From assembly GCF_009908315.1 (NCBI RefSeq), contig NZ_JAAATW010000003.1:310001-374000 (forward strand): 64,000 bases of DNA, given 5' to 3'. Under the pieces are notes generated by a model, which was not told where the DNA came from, did not search any database, and saw nothing but the letters and a program-made list of their open reading frames with translations. Each line of letters starts with the position of its first letter. Within the stretch, counting starts at the first letter, position 1. Below are positions 39,922 to 49,195 of the stretch, in pieces. A program made the position numbers and the translations under genes. Source of the stretch: Paragemmobacter ruber (GTDB lineage Bacteria; Pseudomonadota; Alphaproteobacteria; Rhodobacterales; Rhodobacteraceae).

Positions 39922-40647
39922 TCAGCGGCAGCGGCCTTCTGCCTGACCGATGGCGAGGGGCGCGCCGTCCATGCTGAAGCGGCCCAGCACCTGCCCTGCG
40001 GGATCTGCCACGGTGAATTCCGGGCCTGAGGCGATGTGCAAGAACAGCGGATCGGCAAAGCCTATGGGCGCGAAAGCTGCCGCGCCTTCGACCGTCAGCT
40101 GCACCTCGCGGGGGCGGGTGTCCACGGTGAAGATCACCCTGCCCTCCCCTTCATAGGGTGACAGGGCGAGGACCGAAGGCCGCCCCTTGGCGCAGAGCCA
40201 ATCAATCCGGCGCCCGCTTACGGGATCGGCTACGCCTGCAAACATCCCAGCGCCATCGGCCCCCGGTCCGAAGGTCCAACCTGACGGTGCGGCGTCCTGT
40301 GGGGTGTTCTGCGCGACCGGCGTCTGGGGCATGGGCGGTGGGGCGGCGGCCGAGGCGTGTGCGTCAGCCGTGGCGCCCGTCGGGCGCGCGGGTGGCCGGG
40401 GCGATACTGTCAGACCCGACGGCGCGGGATCGGCTGCGGGATCGGCTGTGGGAGAGCCGGGGTTGAGCGCTTCGCAGAGCTGTGCCACGCAGGCGTTATA
40501 CTCTGCGCTGGCTGCCCCGGGTGAATTGGCAAGACAGGACCAGACGCAGCGTTGCTGTTCCATCCCGTCATCGCCCTGCGCCCAGGTGGCGGATGCGACG
40601 AGGGAAAGGGCGACAGCGGTCAGAACCATTCGGCAGGGGTTCGACAT
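39922..40647 (-). CDS. Secreted protein with Cys-motif N-terminus and proline/alanine-rich linker
   Basis: The 241-residue protein has a signal peptide ending ATWAQG. A short Cys domain follows (QQRCVWSCLANSPGAASAEYNACVAQLCE: four cysteines spaced like a small disulfide hairpin). A Pro/Ala-rich linker of about 60 residues leads to a C-terminal globular domain with a terminal Cys. No family recognised. Probably periplasmic or outer-membrane associated. Start ATG 40647 behind GGAAA. Confidence 0.65.
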   Translation of the reverse strand: MSNPCRMVLTAVALSLVASATWAQGDDGMEQQRCVWSCLANSPGAASAEYNACVAQLCEALNPGSPTADPAADPAPSGLTVSPRPPARPTGATADAHASAAAPPPMPQTPVAQNTPQDAAPSGWTFGPGADGAGMFAGVADPVSGRRIDWLCAKGRPSVLALSPYEGEGRVIFTVDTRPREVQLTVEGAAAFAPIGFADPLFLHIASGPEFTVADPAGQVLGRFSMDGAPLAIGQAEGRCR

Positions 40648-40788
40648 CGGGTTTCCTTTTCCGCGGATCACCAGCCTTGTCGGGATCGCGCCATCCGTCA
40701 AGCGAGGAGCGGCCTTGCCCGGCTTGATGTTCCGGGCGATTGCCATTAGGTCAGTGCGCTGCCGAGCCGTGCCCCGCCCGAGGATATC

Positions 40789-41706
40789 ATGCCCATCACC
40801 CTGCCCGAGACCCTGCCCGCCTATGACGTTCTGCGGAACGAGGGCGTGATGGTCATGTCGCCCGAGCGGGCGGCGCGGCAGGATATCCGCCCCCTGCGGA
40901 TCGGGTTGTTGAACCTGATGCCCAAGAAGATTCAGACCGAGAACCAGTTCGCGCGCCTGATCGGGGCGACGCCCTTGCAGATCGACCTGCATCTGATCCG
41001 CATGACTGAGCATCAGACCCGCAACACCGCTGCCGCGCATATGGAGACCTTCTATCGCCCGTTTAAGGAGGTGAAGGACGAAAAGTTCGACGGCCTGATC
41101 ATCACCGGTGCGCCGATCGAGCATCTGGCGTTCGAGGAAGTGACCTATTGGGATGAGCTGTGCGAGGTCTTTGACTGGACGCAGACCCATGTACAATCGA
41201 CCTTTGGTGTCTGCTGGGGGGGGATGGCGATGATCAACCATTTCCACGGGGTGAAGAAGCACATGCTGCCGCACAAGGCCTTTGGCTGCTTCCGACATCG
41301 CAACCTTGCGCCCACATCGCCCTTTCTGCGGGGGTTTTCGGATGATTTCGTGATCCCGGTCAGCCGCTGGACGGAGATGCGGCAGGACGAGATTGACGGC
41401 AGGCCGGGCTTGCGCACCCTTCTGGGGTCGGAAGAGGTGGGGCCTTGTCTGGTGGAGGATACGGCCCATCGCGCGCTGTATATCTTCAACCATTTCGAGT
41501 ATGACAGCGACACGCTGAAGCAGGAATATGATCGCGATATCGCCAATGGCACCGCGATCAACGTGCCGCTGAACTATTATCCTGATGACGATCCGGCGAA
41601 ACCGCCGCTGAACCGGTGGAGAAGTCACGCACATCTTCTATATGGCAATTGGATCAACGAGATTTACCAGTCCACGCCATATGAGATTTCCGAAATTGGC
41701 ACTTAG
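40789..41706 (+). CDS. metA: Homoserine O-acyltransferase MetA
   Basis: The 305-residue enzyme performs the first step of methionine synthesis. Recognisable are [29 protein letters not shown], the catalytic Cys in [16 protein letters not shown], and the His/Glu end [17 protein letters not shown]. Many MetA proteins outside enterobacteria use acetyl-CoA rather than succinyl-CoA, so the acyl donor is left open. I looked upstream for an SAM-II type leader and did not recognise one. Confidence 0.95.
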   Translation: MPITLPETLPAYDVLRNEGVMVMSPERAARQDIRPLRIGLLNLMPKKIQTENQFARLIGATPLQIDLHLIRMTEHQTRNTAAAHMETFYRPFKEVKDEKFDGLIITGAPIEHLAFEEVTYWDELCEVFDWTQTHVQSTFGVCWGGMAMINHFHGVKKHMLPHKAFGCFRHRNLAPTSPFLRGFSDDFVIPVSRWTEMRQDEIDGRPGLRTLLGSEEVGPCLVEDTAHRALYIFNHFEYDSDTLKQEYDRDIANGTAINVPLNYYPDDDPAKPPLNRWRSHAHLLYGNWINEIYQSTPYEISEIGT

Positions 41707-42646
41707 CCTGATTGTTGCCGCTACCGCCATCGGCGGTTGCGCCGTGCTGACGGATCGGCGGGCGGACGAGCGGGAGCGGCAGGCCGAGGCGGACTATCCG
41801 CCGACAGGCCAAGTGCTGAGCGTGGCCGGGCGGCGGGTGCATGCCCATGTGCAGGGCAGCGGCCCGGATCTGGTGCTGATTCATGGGGCCAGCGGGAACA
41901 CCCGCGATTTCACCTTTGCGCTGGTGGATCGGCTGGCGCAGGACTATCGCGTCATCGCCTTTGACCGGCCCGGGCTGGGCTGGACCGATGATCTGGGCGA
42001 GGCGGGGGTGAGCCCCTTTGCGCAGGCCGAACTGCTGCGCGCGGCTGCGGATCAGCTGGGTGTGCGGCGGCCGATCGTGTTGGGCCATTCCTATGGTGGA
42101 TCGGTGGCCATGGCCTGGGGGCTGAGCGATACGCCGGATGTGTCGGCGCTGGTGATCCTCTCGGGGGCGACGATGCCTTGGCCCGGGGGCCTTGGCCCCT
42201 ATTACGCGGTGACCGGCACGCGGCTGGGCGGGGCGACCGTGGTGCCTGTCATCACGGCCTTCGTGCCGCCCGCGCGGGCCGCGCAGGTGGTGGATGGTAT
42301 CTTTGCGCCCGATGCGGCGCCGGTGGGCTATGCGGATTATATCGGCGTGGGCCTGAGCATGCGCCGCCAGAGCCTGCGCGCAAATGGGCGGCAGGTCTGG
42401 GGCCTGAAGCCCTATGTCATGCAGATGGCCGAAGCCTATCCGCGCTTGTCCCTGCCCGTCGAGATTGTGCATGGGACCGCGGATACGACGGTGCCGGCCG
42501 ATATCCATGCGATTCCGCTCTCAAGGCTCTTGCCCAATGCGCAGCTGACGCTGCTGCCGGATGTCGCCCATATGCCCCATCACACCCATCCTGACGCGGT
42601 GATCGCGGCGATCCACCGTGCCGCAGCCCGCGCCGGATTGCGCTGA
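41681..42646 (+). CDS. Lipoprotein alpha/beta hydrolase
   Basis: The 321 residues start with [23 protein letters not shown], a lipoprotein signal with lipobox IGGC. The fold motifs are [23 protein letters not shown], the nucleophile elbow [22 protein letters not shown] and the His in [10 protein letters not shown]. Substrate unknown. The ATG lies inside the last 26 nt of metA, so it is probably cotranscribed. A function in methionine metabolism does not follow from this overlap. Confidence 0.83.
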   Translation: MRFPKLALSLIVAATAIGGCAVLTDRRADERERQAEADYPPTGQVLSVAGRRVHAHVQGSGPDLVLIHGASGNTRDFTFALVDRLAQDYRVIAFDRPGLGWTDDLGEAGVSPFAQAELLRAAADQLGVRRPIVLGHSYGGSVAMAWGLSDTPDVSALVILSGATMPWPGGLGPYYAVTGTRLGGATVVPVITAFVPPARAAQVVDGIFAPDAAPVGYADYIGVGLSMRRQSLRANGRQVWGLKPYVMQMAEAYPRLSLPVEIVHGTADTTVPADIHAIPLSRLLPNAQLTLLPDVAHMPHHTHPDAVIAAIHRAAARAGLR

Positions 42647-42727
42647 ACGCGCCCATCGCCATAGTGGTGGCGATACTGGCGTCGATACTGGACACCATAT
42701 TTTCGGCACAGCCTGTGTGAGGATACC

Positions 42728-43603
42728 ATGACCGATCTGCCCTTCGACGGCGCCATCTCGAAATTCTTTCGCAAGTCCGCCCCGAAGGCGATCCGCAAGG
42801 CGATCGAGACGGCGGGAAAGGATGATATCCTGACGCCGGGTTACCCTTATGCGGAAGAGATGAAGGGCAAGGCCTATGACGCGGCGATGGAGGGGCTGCA
42901 GCGCCAGTTGGTGCGGATGCAGGCCGACATCAAGGCGACGGGCAAGCGGGTGATCGTGATCTTCGAGGGGCGCGATGCGGCGGGCAAAGGCGGCACCATC
43001 GACGTGATGCGCGAGAACCTGAACCCGCGGGTCTGCAATGTGGTGGCGCTGTCCAAACCGTCGGACCGGGAGGCGGCCAGCTGGTATTTCCAACGCTATG
43101 TGGATTGGCTGCCTGCGGCGGGGGAAATGGCGATGTTTGACCGCAGCTGGTACAATCGCGCCATTGTGGAACATGTCTTTGGCTTTTGCACGCCCGCGCA
43201 GCGCGAGACCTTCTTCCGCCAGCTGCCCGAGTTCGAGCATATGCTGGTGGATGAGGGCTTCACCCTGGTGAAGCTGTGGCTTGAGGTGGGACAGGCCGAA
43301 CAGCTGCGCCGGTTTCTGGCGCGCGAACAGGATCCGCTGAAACAGTGGAAGCTGTCGCCTATCGACATCGACGGGCTGGGAAAATGGGATGACTATTGCA
43401 GCGCGATTGACGAAACGATGGCGCGCACCCATTTCGACTTTGCGCCATGGACGGTGATCCTGTCGGATGACAAGAAGCGCGCCCGCATTGCGGCCATCCA
43501 GACGGTGTTGCAGGCGGTGGATTACAAGGGCAAGGACGAGGGCCTGATCGGCGCGCCCGATCCTGCCATCTGCGGCGGCCCGGCGCTGCGCGCCAAGGGA
43601 TGA
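42728..43603 (+). CDS. ppk2: Polyphosphate kinase 2
   Basis: The 291-residue one-domain PPK2 transfers phosphate between polyphosphate and nucleotides. Seen are Walker [12 protein letters not shown], the lid region [21 protein letters not shown], and the Walker-B-like [18 protein letters not shown]. Length and motifs fit class I (nucleoside-diphosphate) members. GAGGATACC precedes the ATG. A TetR regulator begins 1 nt after the stop. Confidence 0.95.
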   Translation: MTDLPFDGAISKFFRKSAPKAIRKAIETAGKDDILTPGYPYAEEMKGKAYDAAMEGLQRQLVRMQADIKATGKRVIVIFEGRDAAGKGGTIDVMRENLNPRVCNVVALSKPSDREAASWYFQRYVDWLPAAGEMAMFDRSWYNRAIVEHVFGFCTPAQRETFFRQLPEFEHMLVDEGFTLVKLWLEVGQAEQLRRFLAREQDPLKQWKLSPIDIDGLGKWDDYCSAIDETMARTHFDFAPWTVILSDDKKRARIAAIQTVLQAVDYKGKDEGLIGAPDPAICGGPALRAKG

Positions 43604-43604
43604 G

Positions 43605-44219
43605 ATGAAGCACGGCTATCACCACGGCAATCTGCGACAGGCGCTGGTGGAGGGGGCGCTGGACCTGATCGCCGAGCGGGGGCCGCAGGGATTTACCTTG
43701 TCGGAAGCCGCGAAGCGGGCGGATGTCACGCCTGCCGCCGTCTATCGCCATTTCGCGGGGCGCGATGATCTGATCGCAGAGGTGGCGCGGCAGGGCTATG
43801 ACGTGTTTGCCGCACTGATGGAGTTTGCCTATAACGAGGGCAAGCCATCGGCCCTTGCGGCCTTTGAGGCGACGGGGCGCGCCTATCTGGCCTTCGCGAG
43901 AAAGTATCCTGGCCATTACATGGCGATGTTCGAAAGCGGCCTGTCCTTCAATGCCCATCCCGAACTGGCGCATGTGGCGGCCAAGGCGCGGGCCGTGCTG
44001 GAGCGCGCGGCGGAGACCTTGTCCGAACAGATGCCGCCCGAGCGCCGTCCACCGGCGACGATGTTTTCGGCCCATGTCTGGGCGATGAGTCACGGGGTGG
44101 TGGAACTGTACATGCGCGGGGCGCCAGGGGCGAAATCGCCTTTCACGCCAGAGGACCTGCTGGAGACGGGGATCGGGATCTATCTGCGGGGCCTGGGGCT
44201 CCTGCCGCCGGATCGGTGA
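43605..44219 (+). CDS. TetR-family transcriptional regulator
   Basis: The 204-residue protein has an N-terminal HTH (YHHGNLRQALVEGALDLIAERGPQGFTLSEAAKRADVTPAAVYRHFAGRDDLIAEVARQGY) and a C-terminal TetR WHG-type ligand domain (YPGHYMAMFESGL ... FSAHVWAMSHGVVELYMRG). It is coupled to ppk2 with a 1-nt gap. Relatives often control lipid or stress genes; the targets are unknown here. Confidence 0.9.
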   Translation: MKHGYHHGNLRQALVEGALDLIAERGPQGFTLSEAAKRADVTPAAVYRHFAGRDDLIAEVARQGYDVFAALMEFAYNEGKPSALAAFEATGRAYLAFARKYPGHYMAMFESGLSFNAHPELAHVAAKARAVLERAAETLSEQMPPERRPPATMFSAHVWAMSHGVVELYMRGAPGAKSPFTPEDLLETGIGIYLRGLGLLPPDR

Positions 44220-44257
44220 ACGGCGAATCTCCTGCGAAAATTCGGGGTGAAAGGAAG

Positions 44258-44298
44258 AGGCCCGATCCTTCCTTGAAGAATCGGGCCTGCGATTTTCC
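44258..44298. terminator. Terminator between TetR gene and ABC transporter operon
   Basis: AGGCCCGAT (44258-44266) and ATCGGGCCT (44280-44288) form a perfect 9-bp stem, followed by GCGATTTT. It serves the ppk2-tetR unit and, read from the other side, may serve the convergent transporter operon. Confidence 0.78.
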
Positions 44299-44315
44299 TG
44301 CAAAAAATCGGGATC

Positions 44316-45410
44316 CTAGCGGAACAGCACCAAGGCGCCGGGTGACCAGCCAACGCGGGCGCGCGCCCCGCGATCCAGCACGGGGCGGCCAAAGACGTTG
44401 CGCATGGAGATGCGGACCGGCGTTTCCGTTCCGTCGATCTTGACGTCGTAATAGGTCATGTCGCCGAAATAGACGACCTCTTCGATGGTGGCCATGCTTT
44501 CGCGATCCGTGGCGGCGCTGCCTTCGTAGAGGATGGTAAGCGTTTCCGGGCGGAAGCCCACGGTGGCGCCTTCGGCGGTGGCCCCGCCCATGACCTGCGA
44601 GGCATCGACGTGGATGCGGCCGAAACCTGCGGCCTCGATCTCGACCGCGCCGGCGTTCTCTTCCAGCACTCGGGCGGGCAGGAAGTTCATCGTGCCGATG
44701 AAATCGGCCACCTTGCGGCTGTTCGGGCGGCGGTAGAGCGTTTCTGGATCGGCGAGTTGCGCGATCTCGCCCTCGAACATGACGGCGATCCGGTCGGACA
44801 TGACGAGCGCTTCTTCCTGATCGTGGGTCACGAGGATGAAGGTGATTCCCACCTGCCGCTGCAGGCGGATCAGTTCCACCTGCATCTGTTCGCGCATCTT
44901 CTTGTCGAGCGCGGAGAGCGGTTCATCGAGCAGCAGCACCTTGGGTTTCAGGATCAGCGCGCGGGCCAACGCGACGCGCTGCCGCTGGCCGCCCGACAGG
45001 GCATGGGCGGCGCGTTTGCCATACCCCTTGAGCCCCACCATTTCGAGCGCCTCGGCCACGGCGCGAGCCTTTTCATCCTTGGAACGCGGATCACGGCGCA
45101 GCCCGAAGCCCACGTTTTCCTCGACGCTCAGATGCGGGAAGATGGCGTAGGACTGGAACACCATGTTGGTGGGGCGCTTGTTGGCTGGGACGCCCGCCAT
45201 GTCGCGCCCGTCCACCAGAACGGCGCCGGAGGAGATATCCTCGAACCCGGCGATGGTGCGCAGGAGCGTGGTCTTGCCGCAGCCCGAGGGGCCGAGCAGC
45301 GAGAAGAACTCACCCGGGCGGATGGTGGCGGTGATGCCGCGCAGGGCGTGGTAATCGCCGTAATACTTATGGACGTCCCGGAACTCGATCATGGCGTCTT
45401 TGGTTGTCAC
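44316..45410 (-). CDS. ABC transporter ATP-binding protein, polyamine (PotA/PotG) type
   Basis: The 364 residues have Walker A GPSGCGKTT, signature LSGGQRQRVALARAL, Walker B VLLLDEPLSALD and a C-terminal TOBE regulatory domain. The start is GTG at 45410, with GGAGG 6 nt upstream, overlapping the permease stop (GTGA). Together with two permeases it forms a spermidine/putrescine-type importer core. Iron or other small cations are less likely. Confidence 0.9.
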   Translation of the reverse strand: MTTKDAMIEFRDVHKYYGDYHALRGITATIRPGEFFSLLGPSGCGKTTLLRTIAGFEDISSGAVLVDGRDMAGVPANKRPTNMVFQSYAIFPHLSVEENVGFGLRRDPRSKDEKARAVAEALEMVGLKGYGKRAAHALSGGQRQRVALARALILKPKVLLLDEPLSALDKKMREQMQVELIRLQRQVGITFILVTHDQEEALVMSDRIAVMFEGEIAQLADPETLYRRPNSRKVADFIGTMNFLPARVLEENAGAVEIEAAGFGRIHVDASQVMGGATAEGATVGFRPETLTILYEGSAATDRESMATIEEVVYFGDMTYYDVKIDGTETPVRISMRNVFGRPVLDRGARARVGWSPGALVLFR

Positions 45411-46213
45411 AGGAAGCCTCCGGAGTCCTTCCCGCCGGCCTTGGCGATGCCGCGGCGACGGAAATATTCAGCGATTGCAAGCAGAGTGATGGAGAGCAGC
45501 ACGAGGATCGTGCCGAGCGCCATGATGGCGGGAACCTTGGCGGGGAAGCGGAACTGGCCGTAGATATAGACCGAGAGCACGGTTTCGTTGCCGCCGAGGA
45601 AGTAGGCGATGATGAATTCGTCAAGGCTAATGGTGAAGCAGATCAGCAGCGACGAGATGATGCCGGGCATGACGAGGGGCAGGATGATCAGCCAGAAGGT
45701 CGATAGCGGCGTCTCGCCCAGATCATAGGCCGCCTCTTCCAGCGATTTGTCGAGCGACTGGAAGGCCGAGGTGAGGATCGCCACCGCGAAGGGCGTGCAG
45801 ATCAGCACATGGCCCAGAATGATGGTGAAGATCGACAGGTCGATGCCCAAGGACAAGAGCACCACCAGCATCGACATGGCGACGATCATTTCCGGCAGGA
45901 CGAGGGGCAGCATTATCAGGCCCATGATCCCCGTCTTGGCGGGGAACTTGAACCGGGTCGAGGCGCGAGCGGCGAAGAGGCCCAGCGTGGTGGAGATCAC
46001 CGCCACCGAGATGGAGATGATCATCGAATTGCGGACCGCGTTCCAAAGGTTCACGTCGGCCCACATCTCCTTGAACCAGTTCGTCGTGAAGCCCTGCAGC
46101 GGAAAGGCGATCACGCGGCTGTCGTTGAAGGCGAAGAGCGGCAAGAGGACGATGGGCGCGTAGAGAAAGATCAGATAGCCGATCGTGTAGGCGCGAAACC
46201 CGGGCGACTTCAT
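45407..46213 (-). CDS. ABC transporter permease, PotC/PotI type
   Basis: The 268-residue protein has six membrane helices and the cytoplasmic EAA loop SLEEAAYDLGETPLSTFWLIILPLVMPGI of binding-protein-dependent permeases. FNDSRVIAFPLQGFTTNWF is typical of the PotC/PotI branch. It overlaps the upstream permease stop (ATGA) and the ATPase start (GTGA). Confidence 0.92.
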   Translation of the reverse strand: MKSPGFRAYTIGYLIFLYAPIVLLPLFAFNDSRVIAFPLQGFTTNWFKEMWADVNLWNAVRNSMIISISVAVISTTLGLFAARASTRFKFPAKTGIMGLIMLPLVLPEMIVAMSMLVVLLSLGIDLSIFTIILGHVLICTPFAVAILTSAFQSLDKSLEEAAYDLGETPLSTFWLIILPLVMPGIISSLLICFTISLDEFIIAYFLGGNETVLSVYIYGQFRFPAKVPAIMALGTILVLLSITLLAIAEYFRRRGIAKAGGKDSGGFL

Positions 46214-47085
46214 TTCGCACCTTTGAGGAAGCGTCGGTTGAGCAGAAGGAAGACGATACTGACCACGGCCACCACGATCATGGCACCCACGGCGATGGCA
46301 GAGCCAAGTTCGCGGTTGTTCTGTTTGAGCAGGGTGCCTTCGATGCGGTTGGCGATCATGGGCAGTTTGCCGCCGCCGATGAGGTCGGGCGTCACATAGT
46401 CCCCCACCGTCGGGATGAAGACGATGAGCACCGCCGCGATCACGCCCGGCATCGACAGGGGCAGTGTGACGCGGAAGAAGGTCATCAACTGGCTTTCGCC
46501 AAGGTCACGCCCGGCCTCGAGGAAGGAGCGGTCGATCTTTTCCAGCGCTACGAAGATGGGCAGGATGGCAAAGGGTGCGTAGGCATGGGCCAGCGTCATG
46601 ACCAGCGCGGGGACGTTGTAATTGATCGCCTGCAGCGGTTCGTCGATGATCCCGATGGACATGAGGCCCGAGTTGATCACGCCGTTGAACCCGAGGATGA
46701 CCTTCCACAGGAAGACGCGGATCAGGTAGCTGGTCCAGAACGGAATGGTGATCAGGAAGAGCCAGAGCGATTTGCGTTCTGGCTTCACATAAAAACTTAC
46801 GAAATAGGCCACCGGATAGGCCAGCAACACCGTGACCAGCGTGACCGAGAGGGACACGGTCAGCGAGCGGATGATCAGAAGCTGATTGATGCGATCCGAC
46901 CAGGCGGTGACGTAATTGTCGAACCCGAAGCCGCCCCCTTCCAGCGACAGCGAATAGATCAGCACCGTGACCAGCGGCGCGGCCAGAAGCAGGACCGCAT
47001 AGATCAAGGTGGGGCTGACAAGGAGGAGGCCACTGGCCGCCTCGGAGCGGCCTTCGGCGCTCTTACCTGAACTGGATGCCATCAT
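46210..47085 (-). CDS. ABC transporter permease, PotB/PotH type
   Basis: The 291-residue protein has six helices and the EAA loop SFLEAGRDLGESQLMTFFRVTLPLSMPGVIA. RIEGTLLKQNNRELGSAIAVG before the last helix fits PotB/PotH. The ATG at 47085 (tandem ATGs) follows AGGGGG. It heads the three-gene operon; no substrate-binding protein is encoded next to it. Confidence 0.92.
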   Translation of the reverse strand: MMASSSGKSAEGRSEAASGLLLVSPTLIYAVLLLAAPLVTVLIYSLSLEGGGFGFDNYVTAWSDRINQLLIIRSLTVSLSVTLVTVLLAYPVAYFVSFYVKPERKSLWLFLITIPFWTSYLIRVFLWKVILGFNGVINSGLMSIGIIDEPLQAINYNVPALVMTLAHAYAPFAILPIFVALEKIDRSFLEAGRDLGESQLMTFFRVTLPLSMPGVIAAVLIVFIPTVGDYVTPDLIGGGKLPMIANRIEGTLLKQNNRELGSAIAVGAMIVVAVVSIVFLLLNRRFLKGAK

Positions 47086-47109
47086 GCCCCCTGTTGGCAC
47101 GTTCTTGTG

Positions 47110-47141
47110 TTTGATCAAATCTAGACGCATTCCCGCGCGGC
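47110..47141 (-). promoter_or_regulatory. Probable promoter and palindrome ahead of the polyamine-type operon
   Basis: On the minus strand TTGCGC and TAGATT are separated by 18 bp. The -10-like hexamer merges into the perfect palindrome TTTGATCAAA (47110-47119), about 25 bp before the first permease. A repressor site overlapping the promoter is plausible. Confidence 0.4.
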
Positions 47142-47230
47142 GCGCAAGTCGGCTTACCATGCACCAAGACCGACGCGGTGAAAAGCACCGCATCGGCCTG
47201 ATTTTTGGGCAGAGCGCCGTGACAGGGCGA

Positions 47231-47500
47231 TCAGCCGGGGATGCGTTCGATCTGGATGGCGCGCTTTTTCAGCTCGTCATAGAGCGTCGGCAGGACACGC
47301 AGGCTGCCGACGGCGACGCGCAGCGCATCGGTGAGCTTGCCATCCGGGGCCTGCCCCGCGACGCGCCAGACCATGCGGCGGGTGACGCCGTCATCATAGA
47401 CGATCTCTGTCGCGCCGTTGCGCGACTTGCGGATGCCAAGAAAATCCGCGCCGCCGTGCGGCGCATGGAAAAAGGCCTGTTGTCCCATTTTCGGGTCCAT
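47231..47500 (-). CDS. Small conserved-looking protein of unknown function
   Basis: The 89-residue protein reads MDPKMGQQAFFHAPHGGADFLGIRKSRNGATEIVYDDGV and continues with RMVWRVAGQAPDGKLTDALRV. It has no signal peptide, membrane segment or motif known to me, and ends in a basic helix (LYDELKKRAIQIERIPG). ATG 47500 and ATG 47488 are both possible. Codon use is like its neighbours, so it is probably a real gene. Confidence 0.55.
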   Translation of the reverse strand: MDPKMGQQAFFHAPHGGADFLGIRKSRNGATEIVYDDGVTRRMVWRVAGQAPDGKLTDALRVAVGSLRVLPTLYDELKKRAIQIERIPG

Positions 47501-47700
47501 TCTTTTGTGTCTGCTCGTATGCGACGACACCGCCACAGAGGGCGCCGCACGGTCAACACATCTTTACGCGAGGGGGAAACAATCCCGGGGATTCGCGCCT
47601 TGTTCGCCACAAATTGGCCGGGCTGGCGCAGATTGTGGCAAGGCGCGCCCCGTGATTGCCACAATCGCGCCACAATCTGACTGCCAGGCGCGGCGCGATG

Positions 47701-49107
47701 TCAGACAGCGGGCGGATCGTAGGGCGGGCGCGACAGCAGGCTGGCCAGCTTTTCGATGCCGGTGGTGAAGCGGTCCTCGGGGATGTGGCCTGCCAGCGCG
47801 AAGCGAATGGCATGGGGTGCGCGCCCATGGATCAGGGCATATTCATCGGCGGAACGGATCAGCACGCCATCGCCTTCGGCCATCCGGGTAAAGGTGGAGG
47901 CGCGCCAGCCGAGCGGCAGGTTGAGGAAGGCAAAGCGCAGGCCCGGTTGCCATGCCAGATCGAAGCGCCCGAGCAAGTTGACGGCGATGCGGATGCGGCG
48001 TTCCAGATCCTCGCCCACACGGCGGCGTATCTCATGCGCGGCCCCGGTCTGGAACAGATGCAGGCAGAGATCGCTGACCGGCTTTGGAAGCGCGAAAAAG
48101 GCATGCTGCGCTGTCAGGCGCCCGGTTTCGCCCATGCCCGTGGGGCAGACGATATAGCCAAAGCGCAGCGCCGCCGAGATGGTCTTGGACAGGCTGCCCA
48201 CATGCCAGACCCGTTCCGGCGCCAGCGCGCGCAGGGCGGGCCATTCGCTTTCGGACAGGGTATAGCAATCATCCTCGATCACCTGCAGGTCGAAATGCCG
48301 GGCGATGGCGGCGATGCGGTGGCGGCGTTCAGGGGTGAGGCGCGCGGTTGTGGGGTTCTGCGCCTCGGTCGTGAGGCAGAGCACCTGTGCGCCGTGGCGG
48401 CGGCAGGCGGCCTCCAGCGCCTCGGGGATCAGGCCCTGATCATCGGTTTCCACACCCACCACCTCGGCCCGGGCAAGGCGGGCGGCGTGGCGAAAGCCGG
48501 GATAGGCGAGTTCCTCGGTCAGCACGACGGGCCGATCGCCGCGCAGGCAGCACAGAAAGATCAGGCTGATGGCGTTCTGCCCGCCTGCGGTGAGGGCGAT
48601 GTCATCGGGGCCGACCTGCCCCAGCGCGCGGTCCGACAGCCAGTCGCAGATCGCGGCCCGCAGGGGAAGTTCGCTGCGCTGCGTGGGGTAGTCGATCCAG
48701 TCTTCGCCGATGCGGGGCGCGATGGCGTGAAGGGCGGCGGCGAAGGCCTGCGACTGCCCCACATCCGGCAGGCGGGGGGCGCGCAGGTCGATCCGGCCCA
48801 CCAGTTGATCGGGTTCGCGCTCCAGCAGCAGGGGCTGCGTGGGGCCCAGCCGGGGCGCGCGGGCGGCGACGAAGGTGCCACGACCGACTGTCGCCGCCAG
48901 AAGCCCTTCCTGCGTGGCCAGTGCGTAGGCGCGCGACACCGTGCCCGGCGTCACGCCAAGCACCCAGGCCAGATCGCGCACCGTGGGAAGTTGCGCACCT
49001 TCCGCCAGTTCGCCCGAACGGATCGCCTCGCGCAGCGCGCGAGAGAGCGACAGATATTTGGGGCCGGGATAGGCAGAGAGGTCAGGCGTCCATATTGTGC
49101 CGGTCAC
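47701..49107 (-). CDS. MocR-type regulator (GntR HTH fused to aminotransferase-like domain)
   Basis: The 468 residues from the GTG at 49107 have an N-terminal GntR winged helix (YLSLSRALREAIRSGELAEGAQLPTVRDLAWVLGVTPGTVSRAYALATQEGLLAATVGRGTFVA). A fold-type I PLP domain follows, with the PLP lysine in HVGSLSKTISAALRFGYIV and DDCYTLSE. MocR proteins (PdxR, GabR, TauR) sense PLP plus a ligand and bind direct repeats. The start codon sits inside a perfect palindrome, and two TTGTATCAA repeats lie beyond it. The divergent gene is a DUF1127 protein. Confidence 0.88.
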   Translation of the reverse strand: MTGTIWTPDLSAYPGPKYLSLSRALREAIRSGELAEGAQLPTVRDLAWVLGVTPGTVSRAYALATQEGLLAATVGRGTFVAARAPRLGPTQPLLLEREPDQLVGRIDLRAPRLPDVGQSQAFAAALHAIAPRIGEDWIDYPTQRSELPLRAAICDWLSDRALGQVGPDDIALTAGGQNAISLIFLCCLRGDRPVVLTEELAYPGFRHAARLARAEVVGVETDDQGLIPEALEAACRRHGAQVLCLTTEAQNPTTARLTPERRHRIAAIARHFDLQVIEDDCYTLSESEWPALRALAPERVWHVGSLSKTISAALRFGYIVCPTGMGETGRLTAQHAFFALPKPVSDLCLHLFQTGAAHEIRRRVGEDLERRIRIAVNLLGRFDLAWQPGLRFAFLNLPLGWRASTFTRMAEGDGVLIRSADEYALIHGRAPHAIRFALAGHIPEDRFTTGIEKLASLLSRPPYDPPAV

Positions 49108-49179
49108 AATGTTTCTCTGGCCCCCGTTTGGCGTGTATTGTATCAATATTCGTAGCAGATCAAACGTTTTGTATCAACA
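49094..49179. promoter_or_regulatory. MocR regulator control region: palindrome plus direct repeats
   Basis: ATTGTG-CCGGT-CACAAT (49094-49110) is a perfect 6-5-6 palindrome covering the regulator's start codon. TTGTATCAATA (49138-49148) and TTGTATCAACA (49169-49179) are direct repeats 31 bp apart, three helical turns, as expected for MocR operators. Confidence 0.55.
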
Positions 49180-49195
49180 CAAAAGGAATGTTGAA

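Noticed and set aside
40648-40788. Possible S-adenosylmethionine riboswitch before metA
   Set aside because: I looked for the SAM-II core (GCUUGCAG and a downstream CGCUAAA-like segment) and did not find it.
42668-42693. Tandem CGATACTGG repeats before ppk2
   Set aside because: Two short copies only; too little to call an operator or repeat element.
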